From contig NZ_AJLS01000037.1 of the NCBI RefSeq assembly GCF_000307875.1, positions 1-39,022 of the forward strand: 39,022 bases of DNA. Reading direction: 5' to 3'. The stretch comes from Neobacillus bataviensis LMG 21833. Lineage in GTDB: Bacteria > Bacillota > Bacilli > Bacillales > Cytobacillaceae. Positions 7,797 to 16,574 of the stretch are shown piece after piece. Positions within the stretch are counted from its first letter, which is position 1, and each line of letters starts with the position of its first letter. A program made the translations under genes and the position numbers. Below the pieces are notes generated by a model. The model saw only the letters and a list, made by a program, of their open reading frames with translations. It had not been told where the DNA came from and made no database searches.

Positions 7797-8972
7797 TTAA
7801 CCTATTACTATTTTTAGCTTTTGTTTGATTCTATTAACTGCCTCATACAATCTTTCATTTGGAACGGAAAGAGAAACACGGAAGTACCCTTCGCCTGAAG
7901 GACCAAAAGCATTACCTGGTGTGATGATTACACCCGTTTGCTCCAGGACACTTGTCACAAACTCTGTTGAGGTGTAGCCAGATGGTACGGGCGCCCATAT
8001 GAAGAAGCTCCCTTTAGGCGGATCTACCTTCACACCAATTGATTGAAGTCCATCCAGCATAGTATACATGCGTTCCTGATAGATTTGATTGTAATTTGTC
8101 ACACAAGTTTGATCACTGGTTAACGCAAACGCAGCCGCTTTTTGAATGGGGGTGAACTGCCCCGTATCCGTATTGTTTTTGTAAACCGAAAGCGCTTTTA
8201 TAATTTCCTTGTTGCCCACCACATAACCAATCCGAAACCCGGTCATGCAATATGTTTTTGAAAGTGAGCCAAATTCAACAGCAATTTCTTTTGCCCCTTC
8301 GACTTGAAGAATGCTTGGTGCTTTATAAGAATCGAATGTAACCATGTTATAAGCGGAATCGTGGGCAATTGGTACATTATGTTTTTTAGCGAAATCAATC
8401 GCTTTCTTAAAAAACGGTAATTCGACAGTCGCTGAAGTTGGATTCCCGGGGTAATTTAAAAACATCAGTTTCGAACGCCCAAGAATTTCTTTCGGAATAG
8501 CCTCAAAATCCGGCTCAAAGTTGTTTTCCTTAGTCAATGGCATATGATGATACTGCCCGTTTGCAAGAAGGGTCGCCATTTGGTAAACAGGGTAACTAGG
8601 ATCTGGAATTAACACATAGTCACCAGGATCAGTGAGCGTAGGTACGATATGCGCAATCCCTTCTTTTGAGCCGATTAACGCTAAGACTTCGGTTTCTGGA
8701 TCAAGAATAACCCCATATTCGCGGAAATAGAAATCGGCAACAGCCTGCTTAAATTCAGGACATCCTACAAAGCTGGGATATTTTAGATTTTTTGGATCCT
8801 GCGATTCTTCAGTTAATTTTTCTATAATATGTTTCGGTGTCGGCAGGTCAGGATCCCCAATACCTAAATCAATAATATCTACTCCAGCCTTGATCATTTC
8901 CGCCTTCTTCTTATTGATTTCTGCGAATAAATATGGGGGAATTCGACCTATTCTATTCGATGGAAAATTCAC
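7797..8972 (-). CDS. class I aminotransferase, DapL/AspC-like
   Basis: This 391-aa fold-type I PLP enzyme has the Schiff-base lysine at 239 in GSLSKTYCMTGFRIGY, plus LGIGDPDLPTP at the N-terminus and NYPGNPTS around 173. It resembles proteins labelled LL-diaminopimelate aminotransferase, but Bacilli make lysine by the acetylated-DAP branch, so that label may be wrong and a catabolic transaminase is as likely. The start is GTG (8970-8972) because the adjacent ATG is followed at once by TGA; an AGGCGGGTGAG ribosome site precedes it. It is the first gene of a two-gene operon with the aldehyde dehydrogenase. Confidence 0.82.
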   Translation of the reverse strand: MNFPSNRIGRIPPYLFAEINKKKAEMIKAGVDIIDLGIGDPDLPTPKHIIEKLTEESQDPKNLKYPSFVGCPEFKQAVADFYFREYGVILDPETEVLALIGSKEGIAHIVPTLTDPGDYVLIPDPSYPVYQMATLLANGQYHHMPLTKENNFEPDFEAIPKEILGRSKLMFLNYPGNPTSATVELPFFKKAIDFAKKHNVPIAHDSAYNMVTFDSYKAPSILQVEGAKEIAVEFGSLSKTYCMTGFRIGYVVGNKEIIKALSVYKNNTDTGQFTPIQKAAAFALTSDQTCVTNYNQIYQERMYTMLDGLQSIGVKVDPPKGSFFIWAPVPSGYTSTEFVTSVLEQTGVIITPGNAFGPSGEGYFRVSLSVPNERLYEAVNRIKQKLKIVIG

Positions 8973-9005
8973 ATGCTCACCCGCCTTAATATCAGGATTT
9001 TAAAT

Positions 9006-9020
9006 TGGATTCAGAAAATT
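9006..9020. promoter_or_regulatory. CodY-like box upstream of the aminotransferase
   Basis: On the minus strand AATTTTCTGAATCCA matches the first 11 positions of the CodY consensus (AATTTTCWGAA) and then diverges. It is 34 nt upstream of the GTG start. CodY control of an amino-acid transaminase would make sense, but the match is partial. Confidence 0.3.
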
Positions 9021-9164
9021 CAATTTCCATATATTAAATTTAGCGGTTTTCCCCACGTTTCACTATGGTTGATTTATACAAAAATAATAACTTTTTTCGA
9101 ATACATTCCGTACGATTTTAACAAAATAGTTTAATACGTTACATTCTTCTAGGCTCAAAATTAT

Positions 9165-10064
9165 TTAAAAAACGATTGTTTTGTTTTGATGAACAATTAT
9201 CCGATCTTCGATATGCCATTTAACTGCCCTTGCCAATACGCTTCGTTCAATGGAACGACCTATTTTTTTAAGGGTATCTACATCAGAACGGTGATCGACT
9301 CGAGCAATGTCCTGTTCAATAATGGGCCCTTCGTCCAAATCATTCGTCACAAAATGAGCGGTCGCACCAATTATTTTCACACCGCGTTCGTGGGCTCGTT
9401 CATACGGTCTTGCACCAATAAACGCAGGTAGGAAGGAGTGGTGGATATTGATAATTTTTTTCGAATTAGCTTCCACGAATTTTGGTGTTAATATTTGCAT
9501 ATAGCGTGCTAAAACAATCACATCAATATCATACTCGTTGAGCAGCTGCAACTGTTTTTCTTCTACTTGTTTACGAATCTCTTTATTTGCTGGTATATAA
9601 TAGAATGGGATGTTTAAACCTTCCACCACATCCCTTGACTCCTCGTGATTACTGATGACTAAAGCGATGTCGGTCATTAAATCTCCGCTTTGCCATTCCC
9701 ATAAAAGCTCCATCAGGCAGTGAAGTTCCTTTGATACAAATATCGCTGCTTTCTTCACTTTGTATACCGGTGTTAGACGCCAATCCATCGAAAAGTTGGT
9801 GGCAATTTCATAAAATTGTTGTACCATTTCGCTTTCTTTTGTTTTTAAAAAAGGACATTCAAACTCAATCCGAATGAAAAATGTACCGCCCTCAGGATTG
9901 GTTGAGTATTGACTGGATTCAATGATATTGGCATCAAAAGAAAATAGAAATTGCGAGATGGCAGAAACAATGCCAGGCTGATCGGGGCAGCTTACCAATA
10001 AACGCCCGCGATTTTGGTTCCTTTGCTTAAATTGTTCGATTTGATCTTTTATAGATGAGTTCAT
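9165..10064 (-). CDS. purU: formyltetrahydrofolate deformylase
   Basis: PurU hydrolyses 10-formyl-THF to formate and THF, balancing one-carbon pools. The 299-aa protein has an N-terminal ACT domain (about 20-95; LLVSCPDQPGIVSAIS) and a C-terminal formyltransferase-like domain in which NIHHSFLPAF, GATAHFV and DEGPIIEQD hold the catalytic Asn, His and Asp. Length matches the family. It stands alone, converging on nothing and separated by about 190 nt from the aminotransferase operon. No PurR box was found upstream. Confidence 0.95.
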   Translation of the reverse strand: MNSSIKDQIEQFKQRNQNRGRLLVSCPDQPGIVSAISQFLFSFDANIIESSQYSTNPEGGTFFIRIEFECPFLKTKESEMVQQFYEIATNFSMDWRLTPVYKVKKAAIFVSKELHCLMELLWEWQSGDLMTDIALVISNHEESRDVVEGLNIPFYYIPANKEIRKQVEEKQLQLLNEYDIDVIVLARYMQILTPKFVEANSKKIINIHHSFLPAFIGARPYERAHERGVKIIGATAHFVTNDLDEGPIIEQDIARVDHRSDVDTLKKIGRSIERSVLARAVKWHIEDRIIVHQNKTIVF

Positions 10065-10143
10065 AGTATTTTTTCCTTTTCATTTAATGAAAACCATTAT
10101 ACATTAGAGAAGACTAGTTTGTTAAGAATTTTCATAAAATTAG

Positions 10144-10172
10144 AAAAAACCATCCGATAAATCGGATGGCTT
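10144..10172 (-). terminator. terminator of the 34-aa membrane peptide gene
   Basis: CCATCCGAT and ATCGGATGG form a stem with a short loop, followed on the minus strand by six T residues. It lies 54 nt beyond the small gene's stop, supporting an independent transcript. Confidence 0.75.
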
Positions 10173-10225
10173 CACTCTATCTTTGGCTTCGAATCCCCAT
10201 GTACCTTTCACGGGCTACTATATAT

Positions 10226-10330
10226 TTAAACAAAATTTGACCAAATGGCATAAAAGAAAATGCCTAGTCCTCCTAGAAATACCCCTAAACACGCTAAACT
10301 TAACGGACTTCCCCATTTAATTTCTGGCAT
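10226..10330 (-). CDS. 34-aa single-pass membrane peptide
   Basis: A short frame reads MPEIKWGSPLSLACLGVFLG and continues with 14 mostly hydrophobic residues to SNFV. Residues 9-30 would form one membrane helix rich in Gly and Phe. The ATG follows GGGGTGGTGAAATAA, a good ribosome site, and a clear terminator lies downstream. I do not recognise the family. Its features fit a small accessory subunit of a membrane complex, but nothing in the context says which. Confidence 0.55.
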   Translation of the reverse strand: MPEIKWGSPLSLACLGVFLGGLGIFFYAIWSNFV

Positions 10331-10614
10331 TTATTTCACCACCCCAGTTTTTTCAAATCTCTGCATTTTAATAGAACGTAAACGCGCGGCTTGATTGATA
10401 ATGACAATGTATATATTCCTTCTATTCTATGAAAATTCCTTTATTACAAATTGAATAAATGGAAAATATAACAAATCCAATTATGTATCAGAAATATCAC
10501 AAATGCCAGTAAAAACGCTTAAAATATTTATTTAATAATGTAACCGCTTTAATTTCCCAAATTTTTTAAATATATGATATATTTCAAGTAAATAAAAAAT
10601 AGGGAGAGAAAAAA

Positions 10615-11712
10615 ATGAAAGTGCAAACACAACGAGCATTCAATTTTAATGCTGGGCCTTCTGCATTACCTATTTCAGTGCTTGAGAAAGCTCAGGCAGA
10701 ACTAATCGATTTTCGTGGTACTGGAATGTCAGTCATGGAGCTTAGCCACCGGAGCAGCACCTATGAAGAAGTCCATAATCAAGCAATTAACAGCTTAAAG
10801 TTACTACTGTCTATTCCAGATCAATATGAAGTACTTTTTCTCCAAGGCGGAGCAAGTCTTCAGTTTTCCATGATTCCAATGAATTTTTTACAACAAGGGA
10901 AAAAAGCTGGGTATGTTATGACCGGGTCTTGGTCTGAAAAAGCATTATCCGAAGCGAAATTGTTTGGGGATGTTTTTCAAGCCGCATCAACTAAAGAAGA
11001 GGGAAGTTATCGAAGCATTCCAAAAGTTGGTGACTTGAAGTTTAATTCTGACGATGCCTATTTACATCTAACTTCCAATAATACAATCTATGGTACACAG
11101 TGGACTGATTTTCCAGACACTGGGGATGTTCCGCTAATCGCGGATATGTCAAGTGATATTCTATCTAAGCCGATTGATGTCAATAAGTTTGCCCTTATTT
11201 ATGCCGGTGCCCAGAAAAATCTTGGCCCTTCAGGTGTTACTGTTGTTATTATTCGCAAGGATTTGCTTGAACAAGCAAATACCAATATTCCAACGATGTT
11301 AAAATACAGCACCCATGCTAAAAATAATTCTTTGTATAACACACCGCCAACCTTTGGGATTTATATGCTAGGAGAAGTCCTGAACTGGGCACGTGAAATA
11401 GGTGGATTAACTGCTATTGCTGAGCAAAATGAAACGAAAGCAAAATTGATTTATGACGCAATTGACACAAGTAATGGTTTTTACCATGGCCATGCTGAGC
11501 CGGACAGTCGTTCACTTATGAACCTTACATTTAACTTAAAATCAAAAGAGTTAGAAAAGAGCTTTTTAGAGCTAGCAAAACAAGAAGGTTTTGTAGGGAT
11601 CAACGGTCATCGCTCCATTGGCGGATGCCGCGTATCAGCTTATAATGCGGTTCCGATTGATGCATGCAAGGCATTCAGCGAGTTTATGGTTGAATTCCAA
11701 AAGAAAAATTGA
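10615..11712 (+). CDS. serC: phosphoserine aminotransferase
   Basis: SerC converts 3-phosphohydroxypyruvate and glutamate to phosphoserine in serine synthesis. The 365-aa protein begins RAFNFNAGPSALP, has GMSVMELSHRS near 37, and carries the PLP lysine at 201 in YAGAQKNLGPSG; the C-terminal GGCRVSAYNAV is conserved. The ATG follows AGGGAGAG. Neither serA nor a clear serB is adjacent, so it is monocistronic, with its own terminator. A 76-bp near copy of its 3' end (93% identical) lies at 18875-18950 inside a decayed fusion with ecsC. Confidence 0.96.
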   Translation: MKVQTQRAFNFNAGPSALPISVLEKAQAELIDFRGTGMSVMELSHRSSTYEEVHNQAINSLKLLLSIPDQYEVLFLQGGASLQFSMIPMNFLQQGKKAGYVMTGSWSEKALSEAKLFGDVFQAASTKEEGSYRSIPKVGDLKFNSDDAYLHLTSNNTIYGTQWTDFPDTGDVPLIADMSSDILSKPIDVNKFALIYAGAQKNLGPSGVTVVIIRKDLLEQANTNIPTMLKYSTHAKNNSLYNTPPTFGIYMLGEVLNWAREIGGLTAIAEQNETKAKLIYDAIDTSNGFYHGHAEPDSRSLMNLTFNLKSKELEKSFLELAKQEGFVGINGHRSIGGCRVSAYNAVPIDACKAFSEFMVEFQKKN

Positions 11713-11726
11713 GAAATAAATAAAAA

Positions 11727-11766
11727 ACGGAGGCATTCTTGTAAAAAGAATGACCTCCATTTTTAG
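11727..11766 (+). terminator. terminator of serC
   Basis: GGAGGCATTCTT pairs with AAGAATGACCTCC with one bulge, followed by ATTTTTAG just after the serC stop. Confidence 0.75.
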
Positions 11767-11991
11767 TTTAATAATTTTTTTCCTTATTTAAGACCAATTC
11801 TACTTAAAGTTCATTTCATTTTTTTAATAACCATATCTTACTTTAAACTTACGAAATTTCCTCCCTCACATTATGGTTCGGAATATTTCCCCCTTTAAAG
11901 TTGAAACTAGTCTTATAGTTATCCGTATATACAGACAAAGCAAAAGAACTGTCCTTGCTTCAACAATATTTATAATCGGAGTTGATTTATT

Positions 11992-12837
11992 TTGACTAAT
12001 GTTGAATCGGCAGATTTTTTAAAGGGTGAATTAAAAAAAATTGAGAAATGGGAAAAGAATCAGAAGGGTTTGTGGTTCTGGGAGAAAATTGGCCGGTTAC
12101 CGTTTGTCCTGCTTGATAAACTAACACCAAAATTTATTCAAGAGAAAATTGGCTTAATGATAGATGAATTAGGCAGCTTCATCCAGACTGGCGGGAAATA
12201 TTTGATTAGCGAGAAAAGTATTTTAAAGAAGTTTGCCACCAAGAATTCTTCATCGGAACCAGATATCATTAGCATCAATCAAGTAGAGCAGGTGCCGGTC
12301 AGCAAGATGGATGAGGTTGCAAATGAAATTAGAAACTCAAGAACAAACATGGCAACTATCCAAGGCGCAACAACAGGGGTTGGCGGGTTGTTTACCCTAG
12401 CAATCGATATTCCAATATTACTAGGATTATCATTAAAGGTTTTACAAGAGATTTCCCTATGTTATGGGTATAATCCGCAAGAAAAGTCGGAAAGGATTTT
12501 CATTGTTAAATGTCTCCAATTTACCTCTTCAGACATTGTTGGAAAAAAGGCTATTTTAGAGGAGCTTTCTGCCTATAATCAGGACAAGCAAAACAACCGC
12601 ATGATTTCCCAATTGCAAGGATGGCGTGAAGTTGTTACCACGTACCGGGATAATTTTGGCTGGAAAAAACTATTTCAAATGATCCCGATTGCTGGAATGA
12701 TTTTTGGGGCTTTTATCAATAGATCTTCCATTGGTGATGTTGCAGAATCAGGAATGATGTTATACCGGAAAAGAAGAATTATTGAGCGGATTCATCAATT
12801 GGAAAATGTGCAAGTGGCTCAAACTTCCGAAATATAA
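11992..12837 (+). CDS. EcsC-family protein
   Basis: The 281-aa product belongs to the EcsC family, named for the third gene of the ecsABC exporter operon, although here no ecsA or ecsB is present. A hydrophobic glycine-rich stretch near 125-150 (TTGVGGLFTLAIDIPILLGL) and another near 230-245 could be membrane-associated. The C-terminus is basic (LYRKRRIIERIHQLE). The best start is TTG at 11992, preceded by CGGAG. Function is unknown. Its last 90 coding bases before the tail have an 83% identical copy at 18951-19040. Confidence 0.83.
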   Translation: MTNVESADFLKGELKKIEKWEKNQKGLWFWEKIGRLPFVLLDKLTPKFIQEKIGLMIDELGSFIQTGGKYLISEKSILKKFATKNSSSEPDIISINQVEQVPVSKMDEVANEIRNSRTNMATIQGATTGVGGLFTLAIDIPILLGLSLKVLQEISLCYGYNPQEKSERIFIVKCLQFTSSDIVGKKAILEELSAYNQDKQNNRMISQLQGWREVVTTYRDNFGWKKLFQMIPIAGMIFGAFINRSSIGDVAESGMMLYRKRRIIERIHQLENVQVAQTSEI

Positions 12838-12839
12838 AA

Positions 12840-12886
12840 CAGGTGACGGTTCTCTTGCTTCAAGGAAGCAGAAGAACCGTCACCTG
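12840..12886. repeat. 47-bp near-perfect palindrome
   Basis: CAGGTGACGGTTCT and its complement AGAACCGTCACCTG bound a hairpin of about 22 bp with two mismatches and a 2-base loop. It starts 3 bases after the ecsC stop. The stem is far longer and more GC-rich than a usual terminator and no T run follows directly, so a REP-like mobile palindrome is more likely. Related GGTGCCTGACACC-type sequences occur at 23651 and 38613. Confidence 0.65.
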
Positions 12887-12935
12887 CCACATCCTTTTTA
12901 TAAAAGACCCTTAACCCTTCCTACCCTTTCCCTGG

Positions 12936-13415
12936 TCAATTGTCTATTTCAGATTTGTTCTGATTACCATTTTTTGATTTGAATAAATTTTTTGAGATTG
13001 CATTTAGTAAATTAAGAAACCGATTGAAGCCAAATCCAACAATAAATGCGATGCTTATAGCTCCGTATGGTGTATTCCCATAATCGGTGAATTCAATGAG
13101 AAGGAATCCGCTATGGATTAAGGTGACAGCCATAACTGCCGTTCCTGTTGCGAAAATAGGATAAAAAATATACATAATCCATTTACGATAATCCTGTAAT
13201 TCGTCCTCCATATAATGGGAACAGAACATATAGAGATGCCTTAGTGAACCGCCAATGGCTCCCGAAAAGAAATAGTAAAGAAAATTTTTAATTTGGGGAA
13301 TGAATGGCAGTGATTTTTCGAGAAATCCTGTCAACAGAATACTTATTGCCAAAAAACTACCGAAAAACAATAGAGAAAGATAGATTAAAATAATGGCTTT
13401 TAACCAGCGCTTCAA
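12936..13415 (-). CDS. hypothetical four-helix membrane protein
   Basis: This 159-aa protein has four predicted membrane segments, near residues 7-30, 42-60, 82-105 and 118-135, and a hydrophilic Lys/Asn-rich C-terminus. The start is TTG after GAGGGTGATTTC. I do not recognise the family and see no catalytic motif. It is convergent with ecsC, from which it is separated by the palindrome at 12840, and shows no operon partner. Confidence 0.65.
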   Translation of the reverse strand: MKRWLKAIILIYLSLLFFGSFLAISILLTGFLEKSLPFIPQIKNFLYYFFSGAIGGSLRHLYMFCSHYMEDELQDYRKWIMYIFYPIFATGTAVMAVTLIHSGFLLIEFTDYGNTPYGAISIAFIVGFGFNRFLNLLNAISKNLFKSKNGNQNKSEIDN

Positions 13416-13530
13416 GAAATCACCCTCATTTCAGATAATGTATCCTATGAAGCCGTTATAAACGCGGTCTGATTTATTTGCCCTTATATTTATTAAAGAT
13501 CTGCGAATTTTGTAAATATTTAATAGAATA

Positions 13531-13559
13531 AAAAGGATCGTCAAATTGACGATCCTTTA
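13531..13559 (-). terminator. terminator of the gldA-ABC-aminotransferase operon
   Basis: AAAGGATCGTCAA and TTGACGATCCTTT pair perfectly around a minimal loop, with a T-rich run on the minus strand, directly after the aminotransferase stop. Confidence 0.85.
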
Positions 13560-13564
13560 CCACA

Positions 13565-14767
13565 TTATTTTAGTAAGCGCGAGAAAAGTTGTCCGAGTTT
13601 TTGAATTCCTTTAATTATTTCTTCCTTATCTGCATAACTGAACGAAAGACGGAGATACTCGGTTCCGACCTGTTGCTTCACAAAAAAGAATTTACCAGGA
13701 ACGTACGAAACGCCCAAGGCAAGAGCCTGTTCTAACAATTGCGATGTGTCTATACCCGGAATTTTCACCCAAACAAAATAACCGCCTTCCGGTACATACC
13801 ACGTTACTTGTTCAGGGAAATATTGTTCCAGCGAGCGAAGCAATATATCACACTTGATTCGGTACGTTGCTTGTAAAGTGTTCAGCCGGTTTTCAAAATT
13901 GACGTTTTCTAAATAGGCAGCCATTGTGGCTTGGGCAAATGGATGATCTAAATCCTTTTTAAACCATTCAAAAGCCGTTATGAATGACCTTGCGCCTGCT
14001 ATCCAGCCAATCCTCATCCCTGGGGCAACAACCTTGGATAGTGAACCAACATGAAATACTCGACCCTCTGTATCAAATGCTTTTAAAGGGGGAGGATTTT
14101 CATTAAAAGCTAATTCTCCGTACGCATCATCCTCCAGAATAAGAAAATCAAACTCAGACGCAAGCTCCAATAGATGCTTCCGTCGTTCAAGTGACATTGT
14201 CGTTCCCGTTGGATTTTGAAAGGTCGGAATAGTATATAGAAAATTTGGTAGTGTAAGGCCTGTACGCTTCCTTTCCTCCAGAACAGCCGCAAATACATCT
14301 GTTTGCATGCCCAGTTCATCTACTGGAATCGTGATAATTTGATCCGTGTAATTTTGAAAAATCTCCAAAGCCTCCATGTAGGTTGGGGATTCAACCGCAA
14401 CGACTGCTCTTTCATCCAGCAGGACACGGGCAATTAAATCAATTGCCTGGCACGCTCCTGCCGTAATCAGAATCTCATCTTCTTGTATGCTAATACCACG
14501 CTCTACCAATCGATTCTGGATCTGTTTCTTTAGTTTTATCATCCGCGGACTTCCAAGATAATGCAGTGGCAGGTCATGTTCCTCTTCAATCAGGGTAGCA
14601 GAAGCTGCCTTTATCTGTTCGGCAGGGACAAGTGCAGGATCAGGATAGCCTGAACTCAAGCGAATACAATCCGCTGGAAGATCAGCCATCCAAGCTCCTG
14701 GAGGATTCTTCTTAAGAGCTGTTTTTATATTCTCGGGAAAAAAACTTTCAACATTCATTTTGACCAT
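13565..14767 (-). CDS. class I PLP aminotransferase, 2-aminoadipate/MocR-like without HTH
   Basis: The 400-aa protein has the PLP lysine at 245 in HVGSLSKVVAPGMRIGW, the TIPTFQNPTGTTMS segment near 179 and LEDDAYGEL near 211. These are typical of the LysN/ARO8 branch related to MocR regulators, but there is no DNA-binding N-terminus. It is the last gene of an operon with a GldA-like dehydrogenase and a TauABC-type transporter, so it probably transaminates the imported compound or a product of it. The ATG at 14765-14767 is close to the GGAAGGG site; ATG at codon 4 is an alternative. The substrate is unknown. Confidence 0.85.
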   Translation of the reverse strand: MVKMNVESFFPENIKTALKKNPPGAWMADLPADCIRLSSGYPDPALVPAEQIKAASATLIEEEHDLPLHYLGSPRMIKLKKQIQNRLVERGISIQEDEILITAGACQAIDLIARVLLDERAVVAVESPTYMEALEIFQNYTDQIITIPVDELGMQTDVFAAVLEERKRTGLTLPNFLYTIPTFQNPTGTTMSLERRKHLLELASEFDFLILEDDAYGELAFNENPPPLKAFDTEGRVFHVGSLSKVVAPGMRIGWIAGARSFITAFEWFKKDLDHPFAQATMAAYLENVNFENRLNTLQATYRIKCDILLRSLEQYFPEQVTWYVPEGGYFVWVKIPGIDTSQLLEQALALGVSYVPGKFFFVKQQVGTEYLRLSFSYADKEEIIKGIQKLGQLFSRLLK

Positions 14768-14777
14768 GCACCCTTCC

Positions 14778-15629
14778 CTACTGAATTGCCTTTAAACTCT
14801 CATCCCTGATGAGCGACAGCAATTCTTCTTTATAGTGGGCAAATTCGACCGATCCCTTCACACTGAAATCCCTCGGTCTTTCCAATGCAATTGGAACTTT
14901 TTTCTTTAAACGGCCGGGCCTTGCAGTCATCACATAAACTGAATCTGCTAGAAAAATGGATTCCTCTACATCGTGCGTAATAAATAAAATCGTCTTTTTG
15001 GACTCGTCCCATGCTTTTAACAATACTTCTTGCATAATATTTCTCGTTTGCGCATCCAAGGCACCAAACGGTTCATCCATTAATAGGATCTTAGGATTAT
15101 TGGCCAGCGCGCGCGCAATGGCCACACGTTGTTTCATCCCCCCAGATAATTGGATCGGATAATGTTTCTCAAACCCTTCTAAGCCAATTAATTGCAGGTA
15201 ATGCCTTGCCATATCATCTCGTTCTTTTTGGGAAACACCATTTAGCTTTAAACCAAAAGTAATATTTTCCTTCACAGTGAGCCATGGATATAATGTATAC
15301 GATTGAAACACCATGCCACGGTCAGGCCCGGGACCATGGATTTCCTTACCGTCAAGCAGGACTTGTCCTGATGTAGCTTCCTCCAGGCCCGCGACAATCC
15401 GTAAAACTGTTGATTTCCCACATCCGGAAGGTCCTAAAATGGTAACAAACTCTCCTTCGTTAATCGTGAAGGAAGTTTTCTCCAACGCTGTTGTCTCTCC
15501 GCTTTTTGTTCGAAAAATTTTACCTACATCTTTAATCTCTAATTTTGGGGTTCCCGAATGAGAAGGATTCGTAAGTAAAGCGCTAGAATTTTTAATCTTT
15601 TCCATATTTTTTACCGTTGGAGTCACCAT
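14778..15629 (-). CDS. ABC transporter ATP-binding protein, SsuB/TauB family
   Basis: This ATPase powers import through the adjacent permease. The Walker A motif is GPSGCGKST, the signature is LSGGMKQRVAIARA, and Walker B is ILLMDEPFGALD, with the switch histidine in ITHDVEES. An N-terminal extension of about 30 residues precedes the core domain. An upstream ATG at 15639-15641 exists, but the one at 15627-15629 follows AAAGGATGG at a proper distance and lies 1 nt beyond the permease stop, so it is preferred. The family moves nitrate, sulfonates, taurine or pyrimidine precursors. Confidence 0.9.
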   Translation of the reverse strand: MVTPTVKNMEKIKNSSALLTNPSHSGTPKLEIKDVGKIFRTKSGETTALEKTSFTINEGEFVTILGPSGCGKSTVLRIVAGLEEATSGQVLLDGKEIHGPGPDRGMVFQSYTLYPWLTVKENITFGLKLNGVSQKERDDMARHYLQLIGLEGFEKHYPIQLSGGMKQRVAIARALANNPKILLMDEPFGALDAQTRNIMQEVLLKAWDESKKTILFITHDVEESIFLADSVYVMTARPGRLKKKVPIALERPRDFSVKGSVEFAHYKEELLSLIRDESLKAIQ

Positions 15630-15630
15630 A

Positions 15631-16428
15631 CTACAATCCATCCTTTCTCATCCATGAAAACGAAGCCCGATAAATGGCTTTAAACATGATATCTGTCATT
15701 AAACCAAGTAACCCGATAATTAATATTCCGACAATAATCTTCTCTGGCTGAAGGAACCGGGAAGCCTGCATAATCATATAGCCTAATCCACTGGAAGCCC
15801 CGACAATTTCGGCCACTACTAAGTACGTCCAGGCCCATCCGAAGGTAATACGAAGGGTATCGACAATGCCCGGTAATGATGCAGGAAGGATCACTTTTGT
15901 ATATACTTGAACTTTTTTTGCACCCAACGTATAGGAAACGTCGATTAAATCATTTTGGACATTTTTGGTGACATCCATAATCATCAGTGTCAATTGAAAG
16001 AAGGTTCCTAGAAAAATAACACTCATTTTCTCCGGCTCACCAAGACCAAGCCATAAAATCAATAATGGAATAAACGCAGAAGCCGGCATATAGCGAATAA
16101 ACCCGATAATTGGTTCAAATGCGCCTTCCATGATTTTCAAAGAACCCATCAAAATGCCCAATGGGATCCCAATGATGGCTGCGACAAGAAATCCAACCAA
16201 TACCCTTGAAAAACTAATACCAATATCAGAAAGAAGGTCTCCATTGGCAAATAAATCTACTGCTGATGCTAATACGGCTGATGGTGTAGGCAAAAATAAT
16301 GGATTCACAATTCCACCGTAGGTTAAGACCGACCAAACGGCTAAAACAAAAATAAACATAACCAAACCAGCTGTTGAATATAGACTTTTAGGGATCTCCC
16401 TGTTAGGTGTAAACATTTTGGCTATCAT
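15631..16428 (-). CDS. ABC transporter permease, SsuC/TauC family
   Basis: The roughly 265-aa protein has six or so membrane segments and the inner-membrane-component motif for ATPase docking in the segment SYTLGAKKVQVYTKVILPAS (EAA-loop region). An ATG four codons upstream is also in frame, but the GTGGTGA ribosome site suits the ATG at 16426-16428. It lies between the ATPase gene, which it nearly touches, and the binding-protein gene, from which it is separated by a terminator-like hairpin. Confidence 0.9.
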   Translation of the reverse strand: MIAKMFTPNREIPKSLYSTAGLVMFIFVLAVWSVLTYGGIVNPLFLPTPSAVLASAVDLFANGDLLSDIGISFSRVLVGFLVAAIIGIPLGILMGSLKIMEGAFEPIIGFIRYMPASAFIPLLILWLGLGEPEKMSVIFLGTFFQLTLMIMDVTKNVQNDLIDVSYTLGAKKVQVYTKVILPASLPGIVDTLRITFGWAWTYLVVAEIVGASSGLGYMIMQASRFLQPEKIIVGILIIGLLGLMTDIMFKAIYRASFSWMRKDGL

Positions 16429-16459
16429 TAAAATCACCACATTCTTTTAATCTTTTAAA

Positions 16460-16505
16460 AAGGCCTAACATATGAGGAAACAAGACTGCCTCAAATGTTA
16501 GGCTT
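16460..16505 (-). terminator. intercistronic hairpin, probable partial terminator
   Basis: GCCTAACATTTGAGG and CCTCATATGTTAGGC (minus strand) form a 15-bp stem with one mismatch and an 11-base loop, then CTTTTTAAAAG. It sits between the binding-protein gene and the permease gene of one operon, so it would let the binding protein be made in excess of the membrane parts. Confidence 0.65.
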
Positions 16506-16574
16506 GTAAAGGACAAAACATTGTAAATTGGAAAAGTTTGTCCTATTTTCTTCTCCATACTTAGTTCGAATCAG

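Noticed and set aside
10512..10552. Possible CcpA cre sites upstream of serC (AAACGCTT and TGTAACCGCTTTAA)
   Set aside because: Each lacks at least one invariant base of the consensus, and such matches are frequent in this composition.
12782..12982. 66-codon plus-strand frame over the ecsC end and palindrome
   Set aside because: Out of frame with ecsC and made partly of the palindromic repeat.
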